Of a stretch of DNA of 64,000 nucleotides, positions 9,696 through 17,615 are shown piece by piece (positions within the stretch are counted from its first letter, which is position 1; every line of letters starts with the position of its first letter). The position numbers were made by a program, and so were the translations under genes. This DNA comes from an uncultured Rhodopila sp. (GTDB lineage Bacteria; Pseudomonadota; Alphaproteobacteria; Acetobacterales; Acetobacteraceae): the NCBI GenBank assembly GCA_903932145.1, contig CAIZFE010000034.1, positions 103,214 through 167,213 on the forward strand. Reading direction: 5' to 3'. Under the pieces are notes generated by a model that saw nothing but the letters and a program-made list of their open reading frames with translations, was not told the DNA's origin and ran no database searches.

Positions 9696-9795
9696 ACGGG
9701 AACGGGCGCTGGCGTGTTCCGGGCGGGCGCCGTAATCTCTGCAACCACATGCTGGCCGGTCCTGGCCGTTGCCTTTTCCACACCGGAGGTCCGTT

Positions 9796-10572
9796 ATGTT
9801 CCCCAGCCTGTTCGTGAGCCACGGTTCGCCGATGTTGGCACTGACCGACTCCCCGGCGCGGGATTTCCTGCGCGGATTGGGAACGACACTCGGGCGTCCG
9901 GATGCCATCCTGGTGGCCTCGGCGCACTGGGAGACGCGGGCGCCGACGCTGAACGCAGTTGCCCGCAACGAGACGATCCATGATTTCTACGGATTCCCGC
10001 CTGCCTTGTTCGCGATGCGCTACGAGCCGCCCGGCGCGCCGGCACTGGCCGAGCAGGCGGCCGCGCTGCTGGCCAAGGCGGGGTTGCCGAGTGCGATCGA
10101 TCAGGCGCGCGGCCTGGATCACGGAGCGTGGGTGCCGCTGAGCCTGATGTATCCGCACGCCGATATCCCGGTGCTGCAGGTGAGCATCCAATCGGAACTG
10201 GGTCCTGTGCACCACATGAAGGTCGGGCGGGCGCTGGCGCCTCTGCGGGAGCAGAACGTGCTGATCATCGGTTCGGGGTCGTTCACGCATAACCTGTCGG
10301 CGCTGCGGCGTGACTCGGTGGACGGGTCGCAGCCGGCCGATGTGGTGGCATTCTCCGACTGGTTTGATGACGCGATTGCCGGCGGACGGGTGAAGGATTT
10401 GATGCACTATCGCACGCTGGCACCATATGCGGTGCGGCAGCATCCGACGGACGAGCACCTGCTGCCGTTGTATGTGGCACTGGGTGCCGGCGGGGAACCG
10501 CTGAAGGCTGAGAGGCTGCACAGTTCGGCGATGTATTCGAGCTTGCGCATGGATGCGTATGCGTTTCGGTAG
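9796..10572 (+). CDS. DODA-type extradiol ring-cleavage dioxygenase family protein
   Basis: 258 residues from the ATG at 9796, which follows GGAGG at 9785-9789. Signature residues of the LigB-like DODA/YgiD family are visible: VSHGSPML with the first metal His, VASAHWET with the second, HDFYGFP, and LDHGAWVPLSLMYP. Relatives open catechol-type rings (plant and bacterial 4,5-DOPA dioxygenases) with a single Zn or Fe; the physiological substrate in bacteria is generally unknown. No pathway genes flank it, so substrate is not inferable here. Confidence 0.88.
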   Translation: MFPSLFVSHGSPMLALTDSPARDFLRGLGTTLGRPDAILVASAHWETRAPTLNAVARNETIHDFYGFPPALFAMRYEPPGAPALAEQAAALLAKAGLPSAIDQARGLDHGAWVPLSLMYPHADIPVLQVSIQSELGPVHHMKVGRALAPLREQNVLIIGSGSFTHNLSALRRDSVDGSQPADVVAFSDWFDDAIAGGRVKDLMHYRTLAPYAVRQHPTDEHLLPLYVALGAGGEPLKAERLHSSAMYSSLRMDAYAFR

Positions 10573-10923
10573 GCCGGAGAGAGCGCGTGGCCGGAATTTT
10601 CATGTTGCAATGCAGCATGCGATATCTATATGTGAGATCTGGACCTTACCCTGCACCTTAAGGAACGATCGTTAAACCGATCACCTTCATTCGGCGCGCA
10701 ACACACACATTGGTCACCGGTTCGGGCTCGACCGGCAACGGTCTGTCAAACTCGCAACGAGAATCACCGGTTGAATCAGCTTCCGGCAAGGCTATTTGCG
10801 CATAGCTGATGTATACACAAATATCTTGACGTTGCGTTGCACCGCTCCGTTATGATGCGACACGTTTTGAGGGGAACGTCCTTCTTTCAAAAGCCAGGCA
10901 ACTCCTGGCGCATTCGAAGGACC
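10573..10923. other. Intergenic region with a promoter candidate
   Basis: About 350 bases without a convincing gene, less GC-rich than its flanks. It holds small inverted repeats (for example CCGGT/ACCGG near 10718-10736) and, at the right end, a promoter-like pair reading toward the DUF1127 gene. Nothing else recognised. Confidence 0.5.
10826..10856 (+). promoter_or_regulatory. Promoter candidate for the DUF1127 gene
   Basis: TTGACG (10826-10831) and TATGAT (10851-10856) are good matches to -35 and -10 hexamers but with a long 19-base spacer (18 if the -10 is taken one base earlier). It lies downstream of the longest possible start at 10837 and so argues that the real start is the ATG at 10924 or 10930. 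Confidence 0.45.
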
Positions 10924-11166
10924 ATGCAGATGCACATATCCGCAAACTCGCTGCTATTCTTTGTTGGAAAGCAACAGACCGCCCGTAAAACGGGGATCCG
11001 GATACCGGCACGCATCAAGCAAAGTATAGCCTTCTGGCTGGTCAAACGCCGGCAAGCGCGAGAGATCCACGACCTGCTACACTTCAGTGACCGGGAACTG
11101 TGGGATATTGGGCTCGGACGCTCCGATATACAGTCAATCATCGACGGCACCTATCGGCGGGACTGA
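10924..11166 (+). CDS. DUF1127 (YjiS-like) small protein
   Basis: About 80 residues from this start. The C-terminal half, REIHDLLHFSDRELWDIGLG and following SDIQSI, is the DUF1127 signature (an Arg-rich helix followed by L-x-x-L-D/H-x-R-x-L-x-D-I-G). Members are short, often stress-induced, and some act in RNA-linked phosphate, carbon or aggregation regulation; the role here is unknown. An AAGG at 10917-10920 fits either ATG 10924 or, with better spacing, 10930. The frame is open back to 10837 but that part overlaps the likely promoter. Confidence 0.8.
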   Translation: MQMHISANSLLFFVGKQQTARKTGIRIPARIKQSIAFWLVKRRQAREIHDLLHFSDRELWDIGLGRSDIQSIIDGTYRRD

Positions 11167-11202
11167 CTGCGAGCGCCTCCCTCCAAACAGGAGATTTCGA
11201 CT

Positions 11203-11628
11203 ATGCAGACAGCAAGATTTTGGGAAGGCGGGCAGCCACCCGGCACCGCGCCACGAGGCAAACTCGCGGCCCGGCAATTGGCAATGCCCGCGGACACCAA
11301 TCCGGCGGGGAATATGTTTGGCGGTTGGATCATGGCCTCCATGGATGCGGCCGCGGCCATGACGACCACGCGGCTAGCGGGATGCCAAACCGTTACGGTC
11401 GCCGTGTCCAACATTGTCTTTATGCAACCGGTCAAGGTCGGAGATACTGTTTGTTTTTATACCGACGTAAAGAAAACCGGACGCACCTCGATCATCCTGG
11501 ATGTCGAGGTTTGGGTACTCAGAATCGGTTGCACTGAACGGATCAAGGTGACGCAAGCAGAGTTCACGTTTGTCGTGGTCGATGACGACGGCCGCCCTAA
11601 ACAGATCGACCCGGCTCACTTCAGCTAA
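11203..11628 (+). CDS. Acyl-CoA thioesterase, YciA-like hotdog fold
   Basis: 141 residues; hydrolyses acyl-CoA to free acid and CoA. The YciA/BACH signature is visible: MPADTNPAGNMFGGWIMASM with the catalytic Asp-x-Asn-x-x-G-x-(I/M)-(F/L)-GG arrangement, then AAAMTTTRLAG, and TVAVSNIVFMQPVKVGD, F-x-TDVKKTGRTS in the second half. CAGGAGA at 11188-11194 sets the ATG at 11203. Chain-length specificity cannot be read from sequence. It is 121 bases upstream of the dehydrogenase gene, possibly the same transcript. Confidence 0.88.
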   Translation: MQTARFWEGGQPPGTAPRGKLAARQLAMPADTNPAGNMFGGWIMASMDAAAAMTTTRLAGCQTVTVAVSNIVFMQPVKVGDTVCFYTDVKKTGRTSIILDVEVWVLRIGCTERIKVTQAEFTFVVVDDDGRPKQIDPAHFS

Positions 11629-11749
11629 ACAGCAACGAAGCCGATCGCCCCGCCGTTGTCCGCGCCGGTGTACCCCTGACATCCGCCCGCTGTTCCGCCA
11701 CACTCTCTCCCGGCGCCGGAGCGACCGGCCGCAAAAAGGGAAACGAGAC

Positions 11750-12637
11750 ATGAAAGTGGGCTTCATCGGCGTGGGCAACATGGGTGGCCCGATGTGCCGC
11801 AACATAATTCGAAATACCAATCATGAAGTGGTGGTCTTCGACGTTAACCCCGATGCGGTGAAGGCCTGCACCGATATCGGGGCTTCATCCGGCATTTCAG
11901 TGGCGGATGTCGCGGCGCGCTGCGATGTGGTGATCACCTCCCTGCCCCTCCCGCGCATCGTCGAGGACGTGACACTCGGGGCCAGAGGGATTGCGGCAAA
12001 CGCCAGGCCGGGAACTGTGTTTATCGACCTTTCGACAAATTCCCCCGCCACGGCGAGGAAGGTGGCTGACGGCATGGCGGCCAAGGGCATCGCGATGCTG
12101 GAAGCCCCGGTCTCCGGCGGCACATCCCGCGCGACTAACGGCACGATCGTCATCATGGTCGGCGGCGCCGAAACTGTATTCGAACAGAACCTTCCCCTGC
12201 TGAAATCCTTCAGCGGCGAGGTCATCCATTTGGGCGAAATCGGCTCCGGCTCCACCGCCAAGTTGATCAACAACATGATGGCGTTCTGCAACGCCGCCGC
12301 CGCGGCCGAGGGGCTGATGATGGGCAAGCGATCCGGCATCGACATGAAGAAGCTGGACTCGGTAATTCGCAACGCCAGCGGCATGTCCTCGGCCTACAAC
12401 AACATGTCCAACAAGGCGTTGGCCGGCGACTACACGCCGACCTTCGCCCTGAACCTCGCGCACAAGGATCTGCGGCTGGCGCTGGAAATGGCGGACGAAC
12501 TCGGCGTTCCCGGCATGATCGCGCCACAGGTGATGAACCTGATGCGCATGGCGCGCGGTATGGGCCTCGGCGAGTCCGATTCGGCCTCGGTGATGCGAGT
12601 TTATGAAACCGCGCTCGGCGAAGACGTCAGCGCCTGA
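11750..12637 (+). CDS. 3-hydroxyisobutyrate dehydrogenase family oxidoreductase
   Basis: 295 residues of the beta-hydroxyacid dehydrogenase family. N-terminal Rossmann motif VGFIGVGNMGGPM, substrate-binding signature APVSGGTSRATNG, and the catalytic Lys in GSTAKLINNMM are all present. Candidates are 3-hydroxyisobutyrate dehydrogenase (valine catabolism) or 2-hydroxy-3-oxopropionate reductase (GarR); neighbouring genes do not decide. The frame is open upstream to 11570 inside the thioesterase gene, but similarity begins at 11750, where AAAGGGAAACGAG provides a ribosome site. Confidence 0.9.
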   Translation: MKVGFIGVGNMGGPMCRNIIRNTNHEVVVFDVNPDAVKACTDIGASSGISVADVAARCDVVITSLPLPRIVEDVTLGARGIAANARPGTVFIDLSTNSPATARKVADGMAAKGIAMLEAPVSGGTSRATNGTIVIMVGGAETVFEQNLPLLKSFSGEVIHLGEIGSGSTAKLINNMMAFCNAAAAAEGLMMGKRSGIDMKKLDSVIRNASGMSSAYNNMSNKALAGDYTPTFALNLAHKDLRLALEMADELGVPGMIAPQVMNLMRMARGMGLGESDSASVMRVYETALGEDVSA

Positions 12638-12643
12638 TAACGA

Positions 12644-12679
12644 CGCACCGCCGGCCGGTTCACCCCGGCTGGCGGTGCG
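12644..12679. terminator. GC-rich hairpin between convergent genes
   Basis: Arms of 15 bases (12644-12658 and 12665-12679) pair with a single G-T type mismatch around a 6-base loop. It lies between the stops of the plus-strand dehydrogenase and the minus-strand lipoprotein and so can serve both. No clear T-tract follows, so termination efficiency is uncertain. Confidence 0.6.
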
Positions 12680-12712
12680 GCAAGTGTCAAGAAATTTCCA
12701 ACCGCCAACCCC

Positions 12713-13609
12713 TTACTTCGCCGTCTGCCGGGTTTCGTTTGGATCGTGACCGGCCTGACGCAGGATCACGTCGTTAACCCCCCGTGATGCCTCGGTTGCA
12801 ACGACAACTGCCACGTCGCCCCAGTAACGGCTGAGCGTGCCCGCCGGAATTTCATTCAACTGCACCACGCGGCCGCGCTCATCGCCCGATCCGGTCCTGA
12901 CGATCCACTGGATCTCCACCCGTTCCTGATGCTTGGGAATCGACACCACTTTAACCTCGCCCGTAACGACGAAGTCGGCGCCCGCCAGCGTAGTCAGCAC
13001 CACCGGCCCCAGGACGGCCAGCCGAGCACGCATCTGTTGCGTCAGAGAAAGGTCACCGTCGCCAGGAGCGCCAGTCACCTCGGACACCTCGACCTTGGCC
13101 GGACGGTTATACAGACTGCCGGGATCGGCCTTGTCATGCGCCACCCGGATGCTTGTCAGCACCGCACCGATGCGCGGCGCGGCCTCGGCGGCGATTTGTT
13201 GCAACAGGGCCGGGGTGGCGTTGGCCCAGACCCTCAGAGGCACCTTTTCCCCCTGGGCGGTGCCCTGCTCCTGCCCCTGCGGGTCTTGCAGCGAGTAAAG
13301 CGGTGTGACGAAATCGCCGTCGCGCTCCACTTTGGTAATCACGCGCCAGTCGGTCTTTTCGGGCGTTCGCACCATGGCCGGCACTTCGGTCGCCTGCAGC
13401 GCGGCAGCAATCTGTTCCGCCAATGCCCGATTGTCGGCATCCGGCAACAGCGTGTCCGTCCCGGGCGGCACCGCGAGCAGCGACGTCAGCGGTTGCGCCA
13501 GCCGCTTGGCCGTCGCCCCGGGGTTTCCCAGAAACGGTTCCGGCAGATCGCCGCAGCCAGCCAGAACGAAGCAGAGTAACAGGGCCAGACGGCCGAACCG
13601 ATGGATCAT
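12713..13609 (-). CDS. Uncharacterised lipoprotein
   Basis: 298 residues beginning with a basic N-region, a hydrophobic stretch and a lipobox LAGC (Cys19), so it should be exported and lipidated. The mature part contains LSLTQQMRARLAVLGPVVL and DFVVTGEVKVV, followed by EIQWIVRTGSGDERG, a pattern of a soluble periplasmic domain; no catalytic motif recognised. It is followed on the same strand 69 bases upstream (in genome order) by pgeF, which is transcribed before it. Function unknown; association with the envelope is inferred from the lipobox. Confidence 0.8.
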   Translation of the reverse strand: MIHRFGRLALLLCFVLAGCGDLPEPFLGNPGATAKRLAQPLTSLLAVPPGTDTLLPDADNRALAEQIAAALQATEVPAMVRTPEKTDWRVITKVERDGDFVTPLYSLQDPQGQEQGTAQGEKVPLRVWANATPALLQQIAAEAAPRIGAVLTSIRVAHDKADPGSLYNRPAKVEVSEVTGAPGDGDLSLTQQMRARLAVLGPVVLTTLAGADFVVTGEVKVVSIPKHQERVEIQWIVRTGSGDERGRVVQLNEIPAGTLSRYWGDVAVVVATEASRGVNDVILRQAGHDPNETRQTAK

Positions 13610-13678
13610 GCGACGGCTTGAAGCAGAAGCCGGCGCGGGCCGGAAGTGATTTCGGTCTGTATCATATCTGACCGGTTT

Positions 13679-14455
13679 TCACGCGGGGCGGATGACGGAG
13701 ATCTGATGCCCGATCGGGCCTGCCCCGCTCCCCCTTGCCAAGGCCAAAGTCCTGCGGCGATGGCTGAAAAACCGGCCTTCCTCGACCAGTGTGTCGAACC
13801 CCGTCACAATCACCCCGCCCAGCCCGGCCGCCCGCAGGCGACCCGCACAGTACCCCGGCAGATCGAACTGCCAGCGGTCGTCTCGCACACCCGCCGCGAA
13901 GAACGCCGAGTCGGACTCTGATCGCAGTACCACCGCATCCCGCACATCCGGCCCCACTTCGTAAGAATCCTGCGCGATGCATGGCCCCACCGCCGCGGTG
14001 ATCCCATCGTGCGAAGCCCCTAACGCAATCATGGCCGCGATGGTTGCCTCCAGCACACCGGCCACCGCACCGCGCCAGCCGGCATGCGCGGCACCGACGA
14101 TCCGCCCGCCGCAATCGGCAAACAGCACCGGGGCACAATCGCCGGTGACAATGCCCAGGCCCAATCCGGGCCGGTCGGTCACCATCGCGTCCGCCTTTTC
14201 GCCCGCCCCAACCGCCCATGGGTCCGTCGCCGTCACCACACGGATACCGTGAACCTGACTCAATCCCAGCAGCCGCGCCGGCTCAATGCCCAAAGACCGA
14301 GCGACCCGGCCGCGATTTTCCAGCACAGACGCGGGGTCGTCCTGACCGGAGACGCTACAGTTCAGGCTCGCATACGAACCTGTCGAAACGCCGCCGTTGC
14401 GCGTGAAAAATCCATGCGGCACGGGCAACGCGGACGCGGTCAGGACTTCCGCCAT
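13679..14455 (-). CDS. pgeF: Peptidoglycan editing factor / polyphenol oxidase family (YfiH)
   Basis: 258 residues from the ATG at 14455. Multicopper-oxidase-like laccase domain family with Zn/Cu ligands visible: N-terminal FFTRNGGVS, the middle GDCAPVLFAD, GAAHAGWRGAVAG and GPCIAQDSYEVG. In E. coli the homologue removes misincorporated Ser from muropeptide precursors; other members oxidise phenols or act as purine nucleosidases. The frame is open upstream to 14752 but family similarity begins at MAEVLTASALPVPHGFFTR. It is divergent from dgoK, with about 106 bases between starts. Confidence 0.9.
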   Translation of the reverse strand: MAEVLTASALPVPHGFFTRNGGVSTGSYASLNCSVSGQDDPASVLENRGRVARSLGIEPARLLGLSQVHGIRVVTATDPWAVGAGEKADAMVTDRPGLGLGIVTGDCAPVLFADCGGRIVGAAHAGWRGAVAGVLEATIAAMIALGASHDGITAAVGPCIAQDSYEVGPDVRDAVVLRSESDSAFFAAGVRDDRWQFDLPGYCAGRLRAAGLGGVIVTGFDTLVEEGRFFSHRRRTLALARGSGAGPIGHQISVIRPA

Positions 14456-14561
14456 TTGGAACTCACTCCGGAAAAAGAGGATCGCATTGACGTCTACACT
14501 GTACGCCCCGGGATAAACCAGTGTTACGCTGTCCTTCAGACAATGACGGGAGGACAACGCG

Positions 14562-15446
14562 ATGATCGGGATCGATTGGGGCACAACCAGTTTCCGTGCG
14601 TTCCGCGTCGCCCGCGACGGCACCATCCGCGACCGGCGGGCCGGACCGAAGGGCATTCTGAAAGTGCCGGACGGCAAGTTCGGTGACACGCTGCGGGAGG
14701 AAATCGGCCCCTGGCTGGCGGCCGGCGAGGACCGCATCTTGCTGTCAGGCATGGTCGGCAGCCGCCAGGGCTGGAAGGAAGCCCCCTATTTGCCCTGCCC
14801 GGCCGGCCCTGCCGAACTCGCTGGCGCGCTGGTCGATATCGGATTCGACTGGGCCCGGGTCAAACTGGTCCCCGGCCTGTCCGGCACCGATGAATCGGGC
14901 GTCGCCGAGGTCATGCGCGGCGAGGAAACCCAGGTGCTGGGCGTCACCGCCCTGATGCGGGATGGCGGCATTGCCTGCCTGCCCGGCACGCACTCCAAAT
15001 GGGTCCGCGTCGAAGGTGGCCGAATCACCGGGTTCACCACCCACATGACCGGCGAGGCGTTCAGCGCCCTGCGCGGCCACACCATCCTGGCCCGCATGAT
15101 GCGCGACGGCCCCTCCGACGGCGTCCCGTTCGACGCCGGGGTGGCTCGGTCTGGCGAACCCGGCGGCTTGCTGCATCATGTGTTTGGCGTGCGCGCCCTG
15201 GCGCTGGCCGATCGCCTGCAGGAAGCCGAGGCGCCCGCCTACCTGTCCGGCATCCTGATCGGCCATGAAATCCGAGCGGCCCTGGTCAGGGCCGCCGGCG
15301 CTGTGGTGCAGGTGATCGGCGCGCCCGAACTGACCGCATTGTATGCCAAGGCGATCACCGCGTGCGGCGGCTATGCCGAACGTCATGACGGAGAAGCCGC
15401 CGCAAGCGGCCTCGCACTGATCGGAGAACAAGCACGATGGACCTGA
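14562..15446 (+). CDS. dgoK: 2-dehydro-3-deoxygalactonokinase
   Basis: 294 residues; phosphorylates 2-keto-3-deoxy-galactonate in the De Ley-Doudoroff pathway. The N-terminal phosphate loop IGIDWGTTSFRAFRV and the internal LPGTHSKWVRVEGG with the T-G-E-A-F-S stretch are typical of DgoK. It overlaps dgoA by 10 bases, so the two are translationally coupled. The galactonate dehydratase (dgoD), transporter and regulator are not in the window, so this may be part of a dispersed galactose catabolic set. Confidence 0.92.
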   Translation: MIGIDWGTTSFRAFRVARDGTIRDRRAGPKGILKVPDGKFGDTLREEIGPWLAAGEDRILLSGMVGSRQGWKEAPYLPCPAGPAELAGALVDIGFDWARVKLVPGLSGTDESGVAEVMRGEETQVLGVTALMRDGGIACLPGTHSKWVRVEGGRITGFTTHMTGEAFSALRGHTILARMMRDGPSDGVPFDAGVARSGEPGGLLHHVFGVRALALADRLQEAEAPAYLSGILIGHEIRAALVRAAGAVVQVIGAPELTALYAKAITACGGYAERHDGEAAASGLALIGEQARWT

Positions 15447-16045
15447 AGCCTTATCTGGATCGCTGCGATCTGGTGGCGATCCTGCGCGGCATCCGGCCGG
15501 AGGAAGCCATCCCGGTCGGCGCTGCGCTGGACGCTGGTGGCTTCGCCATCGTCGAGGTGCCGCTGAACTCGCCCGATCCGATCGCCAGCATCGCAGCGCT
15601 GGCGGCGGAATTCGGCGACCGGTTGCTGATCGGAGCGGGCACGGTGATGACCGAGGCGCAGGTCGAACAGATCGCGGCGGCCGGGGGCCGATTGATCGTG
15701 ACGCCTCACGCCGACCCTGTGGTCGTGCGCGCGGCAAAACGCCTGGGCCTGCTGGCGGTGCCCGGCTTCTTCACGCCGGCCGAGGCATTCGCGATGCTCG
15801 CCGCCGGCGCCGACGCGCTGAAACTGTTCCCGGCCGAGGGCGCCAGCCCGGCAATGCTCCGCGCGATGCGCGCGGTGCTGCCGTCCGGCACGAGGGTGCT
15901 CCCGGTGGGGGGCATCAATGCCTCCAACATGACGGCATGGCGCTCGGCGGGGGCGGCCGGCTTCGGGATCGGGTCGGCGATCTACAAACCCGGCGACACG
16001 CCGACGATCGTTGCTGAAAAGGCGCGCGCGTTGCAGGGAGCTTAG
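15437..16045 (+). CDS. dgoA: 2-dehydro-3-deoxy-6-phosphogalactonate aldolase
   Basis: 202 residues, the normal length of KDPG/KDPGal class I aldolases. It cleaves KDPGal to pyruvate and glyceraldehyde 3-phosphate. The Schiff-base Lys is in DALKLFPAE, the catalytic Glu in IVEVPLNSPDP, and the phosphate site is in LPVGGIN and GFGIGSAIY. KDPG aldolase (Eda) is a close alternative, but pairing with dgoK favours the galactonate enzyme. A weak inverted repeat (GGCACG/CGTGCC) lies after the stop, before the convergent gene. Confidence 0.9.
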   Translation: MDLKPYLDRCDLVAILRGIRPEEAIPVGAALDAGGFAIVEVPLNSPDPIASIAALAAEFGDRLLIGAGTVMTEAQVEQIAAAGGRLIVTPHADPVVVRAAKRLGLLAVPGFFTPAEAFAMLAAGADALKLFPAEGASPAMLRAMRAVLPSGTRVLPVGGINASNMTAWRSAGAAGFGIGSAIYKPGDTPTIVAEKARALQGA

Positions 16046-16081
16046 GCACGGCGTTTTCCGGCGTGCCGTGGCCGGGTCCGG

Positions 16082-17200
16082 CTAGACCGCTCCAACGGGT
16101 TTGGCCGCTCGGATCTGTGCCGGCAGTTTGCCATCCTTGATAAGGTCGGGATCGAGCCGCACATCACGCCGGATCATTCCTTGACCGCCCAACGGCGCAG
16201 CCACCACGCCATCGACCAGGAGTTCGGTACCCCCGGCGTTGCCCGTCGCGAACAGCAGTCCCGGCCTGGCGGGCACGGGCCATGTCTCGCCCGGCTTGAA
16301 TTCCCGGCTGACCAGTACTTTGCCATCCGCGTCGCTGACCTGCATCCAGGAGCCGGCCCGAGCACGCAGCACGATGCGACGCTCGTCTCCATTCGGCACA
16401 GCCGGTACAATGGCATCCGGCTGAGGTTCGGCGGCGATGGTTGGACGGCTCACGGCCGACAGGGTTTCGCGCATCAGGACAGGCGACCGCGGGGCAGTCG
16501 ACACCACCAATGGAGGCTCGGCCGATGCGGCCGGGTGGCTGTCCCCCTTAGACCCCAATCGGTCGCGGGCGAAAGCAAGGGTTGCCTTGATCTGCGGCGA
16601 TCCGCCCGAACGATCGATGTCGTCGAGAAGAGACACCGCCACATCCGGTTCGCCCCGCAGGATCATCACCAGGGCGAAGTTGTTGCTGCTTGTCATGTCT
16701 TTGGGATGCTTCGCGAGCGCCTTGCGAAATACAGAAGCCGCGGCGTTCAGGTCACCTTGCTGTGCCATTACGATCGCCTGGCCGTTCATCGCGTCCACGC
16801 TATCGGGATTTTTGATCAACGCGTGCAGGTAAAACGCACCGGCCTCGGTCAACCGGCCCGCCATCACCGCCAGACGCCCGACGTTGAGGGCCAGCGCCGG
16901 ATCGTCGGGATGCGCCGCGATAGCCGCTTTCGCCGCGTCCATGGCCTGATCCACCTCTCCCGCCGCGATCAATGCCTTGACGTGCAGCAAAGAGTCCGGG
17001 GCCTTTTGCGGCTGTTCGCCCTGCATCAGCGCGGCGGCACTGGCCGGATCACCCGACGCCTGCAACGCCTGTGCAAGGCGGGCGCGGGTTACTTCGGTGA
17101 TGGCCGGTTCTGAGGTCTGTGGCGCCGCGCAACTCGTTAAAGCCACCATCAGAGCCAATGAGACCGCCTGGAGCGGGCGCGCGGGAAGGTGTTTGTCCAT
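16082..17200 (-). CDS. TPR-repeat lipoprotein, TadD-like Tad pilus component
   Basis: 372 residues from the ATG at 17200. A signal peptide ends in a lipobox-like LTSC (about residue 24). TPR-like helical pairs follow (residues about 40-200; for example DPALALNVGRLAVMAGRLTEAGAFYLHAL and PKDMTSSNNFALVMILRG), and then a C-terminal beta-rich domain (GSWMQVSDADGKVLVSREF). This combination with an adjacent flp gene 58 bases upstream fits TadD, the outer-membrane pilotin-like TPR lipoprotein of Tad pili. An alternative start (17236) is buried in a small inverted repeat, TGAAAT/ATTTCA (17217-17235). The main Tad locus lacks a TPR gene, so this copy probably completes it. Confidence 0.75.
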   Translation of the reverse strand: MDKHLPARPLQAVSLALMVALTSCAAPQTSEPAITEVTRARLAQALQASGDPASAAALMQGEQPQKAPDSLLHVKALIAAGEVDQAMDAAKAAIAAHPDDPALALNVGRLAVMAGRLTEAGAFYLHALIKNPDSVDAMNGQAIVMAQQGDLNAAASVFRKALAKHPKDMTSSNNFALVMILRGEPDVAVSLLDDIDRSGGSPQIKATLAFARDRLGSKGDSHPAASAEPPLVVSTAPRSPVLMRETLSAVSRPTIAAEPQPDAIVPAVPNGDERRIVLRARAGSWMQVSDADGKVLVSREFKPGETWPVPARPGLLFATGNAGGTELLVDGVVAAPLGGQGMIRRDVRLDPDLIKDGKLPAQIRAAKPVGAV

Positions 17201-17258
17201 TGCCAAAAATGTCCCGTGAAATTTGTTGGATTTCATGTCGTTAGAGTATCCGCCGAAA

Positions 17259-17432
17259 CTAGACCTTGCCCGCGAAGTTGGTGTATTGCGCCGACAGGTT
17301 GGTGCCGTAAGCATACACGCCCGCGACGATCGCGATCGCGATCAGGGACGCGAGCAGACCATATTCCAACGCCGTGACTCCGTGCTTACCGTTTCGCAGA
17401 GCCCGTAGGCATTGGCGGACAGAGTCGAGCAC
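17259..17432 (-). CDS. flp: Flp-type pilin, second copy (57 residues)
   Basis: Major structural subunit of Tad pili. The C-terminal 40 residues carry the Flp signature: cleavage after Gly in KHG then VTALEYGLLASLIAIAIV, with Glu at +4 from the cut. The frame is open to 17525, but that N-terminus would be far too long for a prepilin leader. A GTG at 17432, preceded by AAAGGG about 9 bases away, gives a 57-residue protein, the usual size and identical in length to the copy at 41.4 kb. It is followed by the TadD-like gene. The start is inferred from family size. Confidence 0.8.
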   Translation of the reverse strand: MLDSVRQCLRALRNGKHGVTALEYGLLASLIAIAIVAGVYAYGTNLSAQYTNFAGKV

Positions 17433-17517
17433 GTCGAAAATCCCTTTAGCATTGGATACAGCACACACGGCTGGGCCGAAGACCATGATTCCAAATGCAA
17501 CAGACCACCGATGGGTA

Positions 17518-17530
17518 GTCAACACTATTA
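17518..17530 (-). promoter_or_regulatory. 13-base element shared by both flp upstream regions
   Basis: Minus strand TAATAGTGTTGAC, 85 bases before the flp start, is repeated exactly at 41644-41656 upstream of the other flp gene in the same orientation. It ends in TTGAC, as a -35 element would; here a 17-base spacer leads to TGCATT. Confidence 0.4.
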
Positions 17531-17615
17531 TGAAAAAGCATCTAACACGTTTATATGTTTACGATCGGCATTATTCTGATGGACATCTATCATTGCCGCC
17601 GCCACCCTTGTCTTT

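Noticed and set aside
16046..16081. Weak GGCACG/CGTGCC hairpin between dgoA and the TPR gene
   Set aside because: Only six paired bases with an 11-base loop; not enough to list as a terminator.
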